From the NCBI GenBank assembly GCA_963809715.1, contig CAWEKO010000003.1:310001-374000 (forward strand): DNA of 64,000 bases, written 5' to 3'. Shown in pieces: positions 42,578 to 50,669 of the stretch. Source of the DNA: Bog-473 sp963809715 (lineage in GTDB: Bacteria > Actinomycetota > Acidimicrobiia > Acidimicrobiales > RAAP-2). The position numbers and the translations under genes are program-made. Under the pieces are notes generated by a model that ran no database searches, had not been told where the DNA came from, and saw only the letters and a list, made by a program, of their open reading frames with translations. Position 1 is the stretch's first letter. Each line of letters begins with the position of its first letter.

Positions 42578-43333
42578 ATGCCTATGTCTGACCTGTGGCA
42601 ACAGGCGTCCGAGGCATCCGCGAGATTCGGGGGACAGGCCCTGGACTACGACCGCTATCGACCTCGATATCCAGAAGGCGTATTTGACGACATCCTGACA
42701 GTCACCGACATGTCAGCAGGAACCGAGGTGATTGAGATCGGTGCTGGCACCGGCATCGCGACGGAACCGCTCGTGCGACGCGGGGTTTCGGTGATAGCGA
42801 TCGAACCGTCACCTGAGATGGCGGCGTTGACACAGGCCAAGCTCGATGGTCGTGGCTCGGTCTTCGTGGGTCGCTTCGAGGACTATGCAGCGCCGGGTGC
42901 CTTCCAGTTGGTTGCTTGCTTCAATGCCTGGCACTGGCTGAACCCCGAAATCGCAGTGGACCGGGTGGGAGAGCTCCTCTCCCCCGGTGGCTCGCTGGCC
43001 CTCGTGTGGACCGAGGTCGTCTCATGGGGTGAAGAACCCTTCGAGGAGCGCTTGGCCCAGATCAGTGGCTACCCGTGGGTCAAGCGGATGGACCACGTCG
43101 ATGGCTCCATGCGCCCGATCCGTAGCGATCCTCGCTTCGAGGACCCTCTGGTCCTCCATCACGTCTTTGAGCGCACTCTCGACGCCTCCACCTTCGTTGC
43201 AGTTACGAAGACCTATGGAGGGCAACGGACGAACGAGCAGTACGAGGCCCTGGCGAGGGTTGTCAACGACGAATTCGGCGGCTCGATCACGAAAGTCGAG
43301 GACGCAGCGGTCTACATCTGGCGGCGCCGGTAG
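42578..43333 (+). CDS. Class I SAM-dependent methyltransferase
   Basis: 251 aa. ARFGGQALDYDRYRPRYPEGVFDDI is the usual start of the actinobacterial methyltransf_11/25 group, motif I is VIEIGAGTGIATEPLVRRG, then IAIEPSPEMA and FNAWHWLNPE. ATG at 42578 has GGAGGAA at 42563-42569. Substrate unknown. Convergent with the P-loop kinase gene. Confidence 0.87.
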   Translation: MPMSDLWQQASEASARFGGQALDYDRYRPRYPEGVFDDILTVTDMSAGTEVIEIGAGTGIATEPLVRRGVSVIAIEPSPEMAALTQAKLDGRGSVFVGRFEDYAAPGAFQLVACFNAWHWLNPEIAVDRVGELLSPGGSLALVWTEVVSWGEEPFEERLAQISGYPWVKRMDHVDGSMRPIRSDPRFEDPLVLHHVFERTLDASTFVAVTKTYGGQRTNEQYEALARVVNDEFGGSITKVEDAAVYIWRRR

Positions 43334-43368
43334 GCAGGCGAACCCTGTCACCATGCGCCGGGCTGGCG

Positions 43369-43911
43369 TCACTCTTGCACGTCCAACCCGGCCGCTTCAC
43401 AGGCGCCCAGAACGTCCTGTACGACCTCTTCCAACGGGCGAGACGAGTCGATCAAAGTTGCCCCGAGCGCGGTGTACTTGGCGACCAAAGGACCGTTGAA
43501 TCGGAGGACGGTCTCGAGCTCGGCCGGTGCCTTTCCGAACGGATTTTCGCTTCTTTGCGCGAGACGCTCCCGGATCGTCGTGTCATCAAGGATCAAGCAG
43601 ATCTTCACGTCAAAGAGATCCCACAGTTCTTCGTCGTTTTGAACCAACCCACAGAGAAAGGCGGTCTGTGTTCTTGCGGCCCCAGCAAGTTCTTCGACGC
43701 GTGAGCGCATGAGAATCCATCTGTGGTCCCTGAACCAGTCCAGTGACAGCCGTCCAGTATCAAGGGCATGGATGACCTGGTCTGTAGTCCGGTTGACCCA
43801 GACGGCCATCCCTAGGTCGGAGTCGACGCTCCGGTAGCCCTTGCCTGCAAGGGCGGCACAGACCTCCGACTTCCCGGTTCCAGAGTTGCCGGTTATCCAG
43901 GCGAGTCCCAC
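43369..43911 (-). CDS. P-loop NTPase, small-molecule kinase-like
   Basis: 180 aa. Walker A GNSGTGKSEVCAALAGKG begins the protein and DSDLGMAVW follows, as in shikimate-, gluconate- or nucleoside-kinase-like enzymes. ICLILDDTTIRERLAQRSENPFGK is a lid-like segment. No specific kinase signature is recognised. GTG start at 43911. Probable phosphorylation of a small molecule. Confidence 0.7.
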   Translation of the reverse strand: MGLAWITGNSGTGKSEVCAALAGKGYRSVDSDLGMAVWVNRTTDQVIHALDTGRLSLDWFRDHRWILMRSRVEELAGAARTQTAFLCGLVQNDEELWDLFDVKICLILDDTTIRERLAQRSENPFGKAPAELETVLRFNGPLVAKYTALGATLIDSSRPLEEVVQDVLGACEAAGLDVQE

Positions 43912-44028
43912 CGATGGGATTCTTCCTCAAACGGGTGCCCCCCGTTCGACGGTGGGACACTTCAGTACCATGGCGCTACTCAAAACTGAGAGCGGAACAG
44001 TCTTCCCCAGCAGGGGAACAATACTGCT

Positions 44029-44760
44029 GTGACTTCTCGTCGGATGCCATCCACGGAACGAGTTTTGCTCCGAGGACTCGGCGTTGTCGCCGGCGCTGGC
44101 GCGCTCGCCGGTGTTCTGGCAATGGTGTCCTACCCTCGCTGGCGAGACTGGTGCCTGACGTGGGGTGCGTCGGATGAAGTGATAACGCAGGCCCTTCCCG
44201 GTGACGATTTGTTGGACGACCCTGACCTTGTTTCTACCCGCGCCGTTTCGATTGACACCGCTGTCCGCAACGTCTGGCCGTGGTTGGCCCAGATGGGTTC
44301 AGGTCGGGGTGGTCTGTACACCTACGACTGGATCGAGAACCTCTTCGGCCTGCACATGCACAGCAGTGACGTGATCCTTCCGCAGTTCCAGGATCTCCAC
44401 GTCGGTTACGCGCAACGACTCGGCGAGAACGGACCCGTGCTCCGAGTAGCGGTGGCGGAGGAGAACGCTGAACTGGTTCTGCGCTCGGACGATGGCAACT
44501 GGGTCTGGGCTTTCTGCCTCATGCCCGATCGGAACCAAACCCGACTCGTGAGCCGAACCAGGATCTTAGGAGTCGGTCCCCTCTCCACCCTCGATGACCC
44601 TCGTAATTCGCCTGTCGGGCACAAGCCACACGACAGCTACCCCGACGTAGATCGCAATGGCTACCCATGGCTCGAAGAGCGCCACAACGATCCCCACCAC
44701 ATAGGCGATAGCCGAGAGGCGGCCCTTACGGTCACTGCCGATCGCCACGGCCAAGAGTGA
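44029..44760 (+). pseudogene. SRPBCC-like membrane-anchored protein with truncated, replaced C-terminus
   Basis: The first ~178 residues are a recognisable SRPBCC-type protein with an N-terminal membrane segment (VVAGAGALAGVLAMV), PGDDLLDDPDLVSTRAVSIDT and VWPWLAQMGSGRGGLYTYDW, then CLMPDRNQTRLVSRTRI. The last ~50 residues expected by the family are missing. From about 44566 to the stop at 44760 the frame is simply the antisense of the convergent TMEM175 gene. The gene appears cut by a rearrangement and now reads into unrelated DNA. GTG start; TTCCCC-AGCA-GGGGAA forms a small hairpin at 44003-44018 before it. Confidence 0.65.
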
Positions 44761-45159
44761 ACCCGCCGGATGGAGCGCTAACAGCGCCCGGGTGAGGAGG
44801 AAGTAGGCGATGGCCGAAAGGAGCAGGACCGATCCGTACACGACCACCGGGGCGGTGTTCCTCGGATGCTCACCCAACCACGCCGTGGCCGCGGGCGTCA
44901 GTGAGAGTGAGAACAGCAGTCCCATGTTCGCCCAGAGGACCCGACCATCTATGCGCTCGACGACCTGCATCAGATGGTGGTGGTTGTTCCAATAGATGGC
45001 CAAGAAGGTGAAGCTCAGGGCATAGACAAGAAACTTCGGCACGAGTGGCCTCAGGTCCCCGAAACCGTGACCAGCGGGCGGCCGAAGATCGAGCACCATG
45101 ATCGTCATCACGATTGCGATTACGGCATCTGTGAATGCCTCGAGCCGCCCTTTTGTCAC
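44566..45159 (-). CDS. TMEM175 family (DUF1211) membrane protein
   Basis: 197 aa, six membrane helices in one TMEM175 repeat. The signature RLEAFTDAVIAIVMTIMVLDL opens it, and LSFTFLAIYWNNHHHLM is the second conserved stretch. TMEM175 proteins form potassium-permeable channels in bacteria as tetramers. GTG at 45159 (VTKGRLEAF) is the best start; TTG 45180 is an alternative. It overlaps the 3' end of the SRPBCC frame by 195 bases. Confidence 0.85.
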   Translation of the reverse strand: MTKGRLEAFTDAVIAIVMTIMVLDLRPPAGHGFGDLRPLVPKFLVYALSFTFLAIYWNNHHHLMQVVERIDGRVLWANMGLLFSLSLTPAATAWLGEHPRNTAPVVVYGSVLLLSAIAYFLLTRALLALHPAGSLLAVAIGSDRKGRLSAIAYVVGIVVALFEPWVAIAIYVGVAVVWLVPDRRITRVIEGGEGTDS

Positions 45160-45343
45160 GGCGAGAGCATCGCATACCAAGTTGCCGTTGACCGAGAATC
45201 GCTACAACCAAGATGACGTGAGCCCGGGGCCCCAAGAACGCCTGGGTCTGTGGCGTTCAACAACTGCTTTGGACACTACGGATTCACCCGCTCACTGGCC
45301 GCTACCCATAACACCATTGCAGGCTTGTACGGCACGAGAAGCT

Positions 45344-45547
45344 TCAGGCCGCGACGGGCATGCTCTCCGTTTCAACCGCCGTGGCGTACTCACTCGGTAT
45401 CCCGCGGCTGCGGGAGATCGTTTCCGCCGTGCGACGACGGTGGTCGGCGTGTGACATCAGAACCAGGGGCAGGACAGCGAACGCAACTGCCAGGACCATG
45501 AGGGGAATGCTGATCATCAAGAGTGCCATTGATTTCGTGGGAACCAT
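45344..45547 (-). CDS. Small single-TM membrane protein (hypothetical)
   Basis: 67 aa. One long hydrophobic segment (MALLMISIPLMVLAVAFAVL) is followed by a positively charged HADHRRR stretch and a polar tail, so an N-out, C-in topology is expected. The ATG at 45547 is preceded by AGGAGGAGG. No family recognised. It lies in a gap of about 600 bases that otherwise holds nothing convincing. Confidence 0.5.
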   Translation of the reverse strand: MVPTKSMALLMISIPLMVLAVAFAVLPLVLMSHADHRRRTAETISRSRGIPSEYATAVETESMPVAA

Positions 45548-45836
45548 AGGGAGTGGGTTCCTCCTCCTGGGAGCCCATCGTGATGGGCGGAGGTTCAGCG
45601 GAAGTTAAGAGCCCTTGAGCGATTCCTGAGCATCGCATTGCAGTTTCGTGAACAACTCCGACTTGTACAGGTCGTTCCTGTGAAGTCTGTGAATCTTGAG
45701 TCCCGGGTGAGAGGCAGCGCCGCCTCGACCGTCTCCGTTCATTGCCGGTTCTGTCGTGATGTGCCGCGCTGAACGTCGCAAACGAATCATTGTCGGTTGA
45801 CACGCCAATCGCATCTGGCCAGCGGCCACCAGCGGG

Positions 45837-47280
45837 TTACAAGGGAGCGAGTCTCTCGGGCAGGTGCAGGTCGTGCAGGACCGCTCGTGCGGCGCCCAGC
45901 CCGCACATGCCGTGGACGCCGCCACCGGGTGGCGTGGCCGCCGAGCAGAGGTAGACGCCTTTCAGCGCGGTGCGATACGGATTCCACCGCGCCGTCGGCC
46001 GCAGCACCATTTGGCGGAGCGACGCCGCGCCCGCGTTGATGTCCCCACCGACGTAGCTCGGATTGTGGGCTTCGGTGGCCACCGCGGTCATGGAGGAGCG
46101 GCCGACGACCAGATCGCGGAAGCCCGGGGCGAACCGCTCGATCTGTCCCTCCATGCGCTCGGTCATGTCGACGTCGGACCCGTTGGGGACATGGCAATAG
46201 GCCCACAGCGTGTGGCTCCCTGCCGGTGCCCGGGTCGGATCGACGAGGCAGGGCTGGGTCACCAGGCAAAAGGGCTGCTCGGTGTGGCGCCCGTGCGCCA
46301 CGTCGTCCTCGCTGCGGGCGATCTCCTCGAACGTCCCACCCACATGGAGGGTCACTGCCTTGCGGCAGCCCGGAGCGGCCCAGGGCACCGGGCCGCTGAG
46401 GGCCCAGTCGGCTTTGCACACGCCGGGGCCGTAGCGGTACCGGGACAATGCTCTGCGGTCGTGGCCAGAGAGGCGTTCGCCCGCCAGGTCGAGCAGCTGG
46501 CGCGGCGTGACGTCGAGGACCGTGGCCTGGGCGGCCGGCAGGTCGGCCAGGCTCTTCACCAGGTGGTCGGTCTCGACCCGGCCGCCCAGTGCGGTGAGCT
46601 CGTCGACCAGCGCACCGGCGATGGCGGCGCTGCCCCCTTCGACCACCGGCCACCCGTAGCGGTGGGCCAGGGCGGTGAAGAGACGGGGGAAGGCGCCCGA
46701 CAGCGGCGCCGTGAGCGGCAGCATGGCGTGGGCGGCCGTGCCCGCCACCAGGGCCCGCCCCTCGTCGGTGGCGAAGCGCTCCGCCATCCGGTGGGCGGAG
46801 GTCAAGGCCCGTAGGCCGAACTTCCCCGCCGCGAGTGGGGACGCGGGCATGGAGCGCATCGAACCGAGAAAGGCGGGGAGAATTTTCGTCGAGGTCGCTC
46901 ACGAGCGGGGTATACGTGCGCGCGTAGGCCGTTCCATCGGTGCCCAGCGTGCCGGCCACGTCCCCCACGCTGCCCCCCACGGCGGCGGCGCGGCCATCGT
47001 CGAGCGGGTGGGCGAAGGCGATCTCGGGCGTGAGCAGCCGGACGCCGTGACGCGCAAGGTCGATGGCGCGGAATGCGGGCGAGGCGAGGAGAAGCGGATG
47101 CACGGTCGAGCAGATGTCATGGCGAAAGCCGGGCACGGTCAGCTCGGACGTGCGGCAGCCACCGCCGGCCTCTTCGGCTGCTTCGTAGACGTCGACCGCC
47201 AGGCCGGCCCGGGCCAGGATCAGCGCGGCGACCAATCCATTGGGCCCCGCTCCCACGACGATGGCATCGGCCGACCTCAT
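45837..47280 (-). pseudogene. FAD-dependent phytoene-desaturase-like oxidoreductase with frameshift
   Basis: The N-terminal frame from 47280 starts with AIVVGAGPNGLVAALILARAG (FAD Rossmann loop), EEAGGGCRTSELTVPGF and HPLLLASPAFR. Near 46874-46877 a run of four C on the coding strand holds one base too many; dropping it gives SPAFLGSMRSMPASP and joins the second frame. That frame ends with YVGGDINAGAASLRQMVLRP, YLCSAATPPGGGVHGMCGLGAA and HLPERLAPL, a typical CrtI/NAD(P)-binding_8 C-terminus. Reconstructed length is about 480 aa. It is the last gene of a three-gene minus-strand operon and lies seven bases after the MBL gene. Confidence 0.82.
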
Positions 47281-47287
47281 TGCCGCC

Positions 47288-48127
47288 TCATAGGGAGATG
47301 GTGTGGCCCTCTTCGGCCCCGACGACGAGCACCGGGTCGTCGGAGAACCGCTGCACCATGGCCTCCACCTGGCGATCGGTTCGATCGGGACGGTGATGGA
47401 AGAGGGCGACCTGGCGTGCGCCGGCAGCTTCGGCCAGCGCCACCGCGTACTCGGCCGCAGCGTGGCCGAACGACCCTTCCTCCGCCACCTCCTCCGCCCG
47501 CAGGTGGGCGTCGTGAATCAGCAGGTCGACGTCGCGGGCGAGCTCGACGACGGCCGGGTGGCGCGCCCCGAGCCCGTCGGGTCCGGGCCCGAGCGCGGTC
47601 GGGCAGTGATCGGGCACATAGGCCAAGGACGAATGCCCGTCACTGACGCGGTAGCCGACCGTCCGCCCACCCTTGTGCGGCACGTCGACGGGTTCCACGC
47701 GGAAGCCCTCGATCTCGAGCGGGCCGCACGGCACGAGCCCGAACTGCCACCGCCCGCGCAGCTGGGACGGCGCGATGGGGAAGAACGGGGGCGACATCAT
47801 GCGGGCGAGCAAGGCCTCTGCGTCCACGCCGCCCTCGGCCGGCAGGAGCAGCGTCACCTGCGCGTCGTCGCGGTCCCCGCTGGCGAAGAAGGGCAGACCC
47901 TGCACGTGGTCCCAGTGCAGATGGGTCAGGAGGATGGTGCCGCGGAAGGGGCGTCCACCGAGCAGGTCGGACACCCGGCGCAGCCCGGTGCCGGCATCGA
48001 GGAGGAGGCTGGGCGAGTCGGCCCCATCGCCGGTGATCGCCACGCACGAGGTGTGCCCGCCGAAGCGGATGTAGTCGGGGCCGGGTGCGGGAGTCGACCC
48101 GCGCGTCCCACAGAAGCTGACGCGCAC
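47288..48127 (-). CDS. MBL-fold metallo-hydrolase
   Basis: 279 aa. FCGTRGSTPAPG is the N-terminal loop of the RNase Z/phosphodiesterase-like branch, followed by THLHWDHVQGLPFF (HxHxDH), DVPHKGGRTVGYRV, DLLIHDAHL and the C-terminal ALFHHRPDRTD. The family includes PhnP-type cyclic phosphodiesterases and tRNase Z relatives, so cleavage of a cyclic nucleotide or phosphodiester is possible and would suit its place next to a cyclic-nucleotide-binding protein. GTG start, four bases after the upstream gene. Confidence 0.86.
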   Translation of the reverse strand: MRVSFCGTRGSTPAPGPDYIRFGGHTSCVAITGDGADSPSLLLDAGTGLRRVSDLLGGRPFRGTILLTHLHWDHVQGLPFFASGDRDDAQVTLLLPAEGGVDAEALLARMMSPPFFPIAPSQLRGRWQFGLVPCGPLEIEGFRVEPVDVPHKGGRTVGYRVSDGHSSLAYVPDHCPTALGPGPDGLGARHPAVVELARDVDLLIHDAHLRAEEVAEEGSFGHAAAEYAVALAEAAGARQVALFHHRPDRTDRQVEAMVQRFSDDPVLVVGAEEGHTISL

Positions 48128-48131
48128 CCGC

Positions 48132-49154
48132 TCAGTCTCGCGCGGTCTCTTCGCGGCGGTGCCCCGCCGAGAGCTCCTCGAGATGGGAGCGGTCGACGAG
48201 ATCGGCGTCGAACAGGGCGATCCGGCAGGGCGTCACCGCAACGTTGCTCGACGTGCGCAAGCCGCCCTCGAGGTGCGCCCGCTCACCCAGGAGGGCACCA
48301 GGCCCGTACTCGGCCAGGCGCTCGCCGTCCTTTTCGACGCGCACGATCCCGTCGAGGATGAGGAGCACCTCGGTGCCCGGCTCCCCTTGCTGTACCAGGA
48401 TGGTGCCAGCCGGGAATTTGTCGATGCGACGCCGACCGCCGCTCCCCATGAGCTGGGCCGACAGCGAGCTCTCGAGCGCGGACTCGACCGCGGCCACGAG
48501 CGCCTCGGAGTCCTCGTCGCCCCAGGGGCTGTGCTTGCCGAACGACTTGCGGTACCAGTCCTTGAAGTCGGTCAGCCCGGACTTGTGCGAGAGCCGGTTG
48601 TCGGCACCGTAGACCCAGTGCCGGGGGAAGGGGCTGGCACCGGTGAGCGCGTATTCGGTGCGGCCGTCAGCATGGAGGGTGAGCGAGAGCGTCGTCCAGA
48701 CCAGCGGCGCCTGCCACTGCACGTAGGGCTTGCGGCGCACCCGTCGCGGCGCCGGCATGCCCGTGCGGCCACCAGAGGTCTGGACGAAGCGCACCCAACC
48801 GTCACCCTGCTCGGGCGGGCGCTGGATGTCCGGCAGTTGGAACGCCGCGAATCGGTGCTTCACCGCTCGCAGGTCCACGAGCGTCGATCCCATGACGCCG
48901 CCACCGAGGTACCCGCAGTCGACGATCCGTCCGGTGTCGTCGACCGTGATGAAGGCCCGGAGCTCGTTGGCAAAGCGGAAGCGATCGGCCTCTTGGAGGG
49001 CCGCCAGGTCCATGCTCTCACTCGGCGGTGGGGCGTCGTAGTGCGTGATGCCCGAGGCGAAGGCCAGGCGCTGGGCGCCCTCGATGGCCTCGGTCGGGAT
49101 CCACGACAGCGAGGTCACCAGTCCCTCGTGTCGGGTCAGGGTCTGCGTGGTCAT
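48132..49154 (-). CDS. Protein with C-terminal cyclic-nucleotide-binding domain
   Basis: 340 aa from the ATG at 49154; 49205 is also open. The C-terminal third is a CNBD: KFPAGTILVQQGEPGTEVLLILDGIVRV, then LLGERAHLEGGLRTSSNVAVT as the phosphate-binding cassette. The first ~220 residues have no recognised family: mixed alpha/beta, Trp/Arg-rich, with KPYVQWQAPLVWTTLSLTLHADGRTEYALTG and FKDWYRKSFGKHSPWG. No helix-turn-helix or kinase follows, so it is not a Crp. First gene of a minus-strand operon with the MBL and FAD genes, and divergent by 132 bases from a cyclase gene. Confidence 0.8.
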   Translation of the reverse strand: MTTQTLTRHEGLVTSLSWIPTEAIEGAQRLAFASGITHYDAPPPSESMDLAALQEADRFRFANELRAFITVDDTGRIVDCGYLGGGVMGSTLVDLRAVKHRFAAFQLPDIQRPPEQGDGWVRFVQTSGGRTGMPAPRRVRRKPYVQWQAPLVWTTLSLTLHADGRTEYALTGASPFPRHWVYGADNRLSHKSGLTDFKDWYRKSFGKHSPWGDEDSEALVAAVESALESSLSAQLMGSGGRRRIDKFPAGTILVQQGEPGTEVLLILDGIVRVEKDGERLAEYGPGALLGERAHLEGGLRTSSNVAVTPCRIALFDADLVDRSHLEELSAGHRREETARD

Positions 49155-49286
49155 GGCTCCAGGCTGCCCCGTTCCGCCGGGGATGGCGAGTGTGGTGACT
49201 GGCATCTCCTGGTGGGCCTAGCACCACCTGTTTCAGGAGGGTCGCCCCCTGTCCCCCGGAACGTGTTCGTGGGAGAACTGAGGGCA

Positions 49287-50648
49287 ATGAGCGACGACGG
49301 GCAGGAGAGGGGCACCATTTCGGTGCTGCTGGCGGATGACAACCTCATCGTCCGAGAGGGCGTGCGGGCGCTGATCGAACGGCATCGCGACCTCGAGATC
49401 GTGGGTGTGGCGGCCGACTACGACGAGGTGGTCCAGGCTGCGACCGAGCTGGCGCCCCAGGTCCTCGTGACCGACATCCGGATGCCGCCCTCGTTCAACC
49501 GTGAGGGGATCGATGCGGCCAAGGAGGTGCGCAAACGCCATCCCGGGACGGGTGTTGTCGTCCTCTCGCAGTACGACGATCCCGAGTACGCCGTGTCGCT
49601 CCTGGCGGAGGGATCCGCCGGATACGGCTACCTCCTGAAGGATCACGTCGCCCAGGGCGATCAGTTGGTCGACGCCATCCGGGCCGTCGCTTCGGGGGGC
49701 AACGCCCTCGACCCGGCCATCGTCGACGCCCTCGTCCGCCCGGTCACCTCCGACGGGGGCTTGACGCCCGCCGAGGAGGAGCTCCTGGGCATGGTGGCCG
49801 AGGGGAAGCCGATCAAGGCCATCGCGGCGGCGAGGGGATTGCCGCCCGAAGCCGTCGACACCGAGGTCGAAGCCGTGTTCGTCAAGTTGGCCGAAGGTGT
49901 GTCGGCCGGCACCGAAGGTGCCCTCCTGCGGCTCCGCCTGCTTCACAAGGCCATCGTCGACCGCGAGGAGCAGGGCGAGACCCTCTCGCGCCTGCTGCCC
50001 GGTGGCCTGGCCGAGAAGTTGCGTCGCGATGGAAGGCACATCGGTGAGACCGAACGCGTCGTCGTGACCGTGTTGATGAGCGACATCCGCTCGTACTCGA
50101 CCATCGCGGAGCATGCGGACCCGAGTCAGTTGGCGGGGCAGTTGAACGTGCACCGCGCCGCCATGAATGACGCCATTCTGGGAGAGAACGGAACGGTGAT
50201 GCAGTTCGTGGGCGACGCCGTGATGGCCGTCTTCGGTGCCCCGTTCGCCCAGGAGGACCACGCCGACCGGGCGGTGGCGGCGGCGCTGGCCATGCACGAA
50301 AAGCAGAGTGTCGTGAACGAACGCTGGACCAAGGAGGGTCTACCCTCTTTCGGTCTCGGCCTCGGCCTCTCCACCGGTGAGGCTGCCGCGGCGTTGCTGG
50401 GCTCGGAAGAGCGCCTGGAATACACCCTCGTCGGGGACACGGTGAACCTGTCCCAGCGCCTGCAACAGTTGGCCGACGCCGGCGAGACCGTGGTGTCGGA
50501 GGCGACCATCCAGACCTGGCGGACGCCCCGGCCTACGGTGGCTCTGCAGCCCCAACTGGTGAAGGGCCGCGAGACACCCGTGCTGGCATACAAACTGTTG
50601 TTGGTGGCACCCGGAGAAGAAAGGTGCACGCCGAGTGAAGGAGAGTGA
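49287..50648 (+). CDS. Response regulator fused to class III nucleotidyl cyclase
   Basis: 453 aa. Residues 8-125 are a NarL-type receiver: SVLLADDN, phospho-acceptor Asp63 in VTDIRMPP, and Lys118 in YLLKDH. Residues 158-205 are a decayed LuxR-type HTH (LTPAEEELLGMVAEGKPIKAIA) that still aligns with the HTH of the regulator at 54 kb. Residues 255-440 are a cyclase: metal Asp266 in LMSDIRSYS and Asp310 in FVGDAVMAVFGAP, transition-state Asn387/Arg391 in VGDTVNLSQRL. The base-selecting Lys is Gln306, and Thr380 takes the Asp place. ATG at 49287. It should make a cyclic nucleotide under phosphorylation control. Confidence 0.88.
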   Translation: MSDDGQERGTISVLLADDNLIVREGVRALIERHRDLEIVGVAADYDEVVQAATELAPQVLVTDIRMPPSFNREGIDAAKEVRKRHPGTGVVVLSQYDDPEYAVSLLAEGSAGYGYLLKDHVAQGDQLVDAIRAVASGGNALDPAIVDALVRPVTSDGGLTPAEEELLGMVAEGKPIKAIAAARGLPPEAVDTEVEAVFVKLAEGVSAGTEGALLRLRLLHKAIVDREEQGETLSRLLPGGLAEKLRRDGRHIGETERVVVTVLMSDIRSYSTIAEHADPSQLAGQLNVHRAAMNDAILGENGTVMQFVGDAVMAVFGAPFAQEDHADRAVAAALAMHEKQSVVNERWTKEGLPSFGLGLGLSTGEAAAALLGSEERLEYTLVGDTVNLSQRLQQLADAGETVVSEATIQTWRTPRPTVALQPQLVKGRETPVLAYKLLLVAPGEERCTPSEGE

Positions 50649-50669
50649 CGCCAAGTGAAGGAGAGTGAC
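50634..50669 (+). repeat. Tandem duplication carrying the ABC gene's ribosome binding site
   Basis: AGTGAAGGAGAGTGAC occurs at 50634-50649 and again at 50654-50669, a 20-base period. The first copy encodes the end and stop of the cyclase, and the second provides AAGGAG for the ABC gene's ATG at 50670. A recent slippage duplication is likely. Confidence 0.75.

Noticed and set aside
45605..45925. Minus-strand frame of 106 codons near the FAD oxidoreductase
   Set aside because: No ribosome binding site, no family and overlap with the end of the oxidoreductase gene.
49155..49286. Possible Crp-like site between CNBD and cyclase genes
   Set aside because: GTGTGGTGACTGG is suggestive, but no proper TGTGA-N6-TCACA symmetry could be found.
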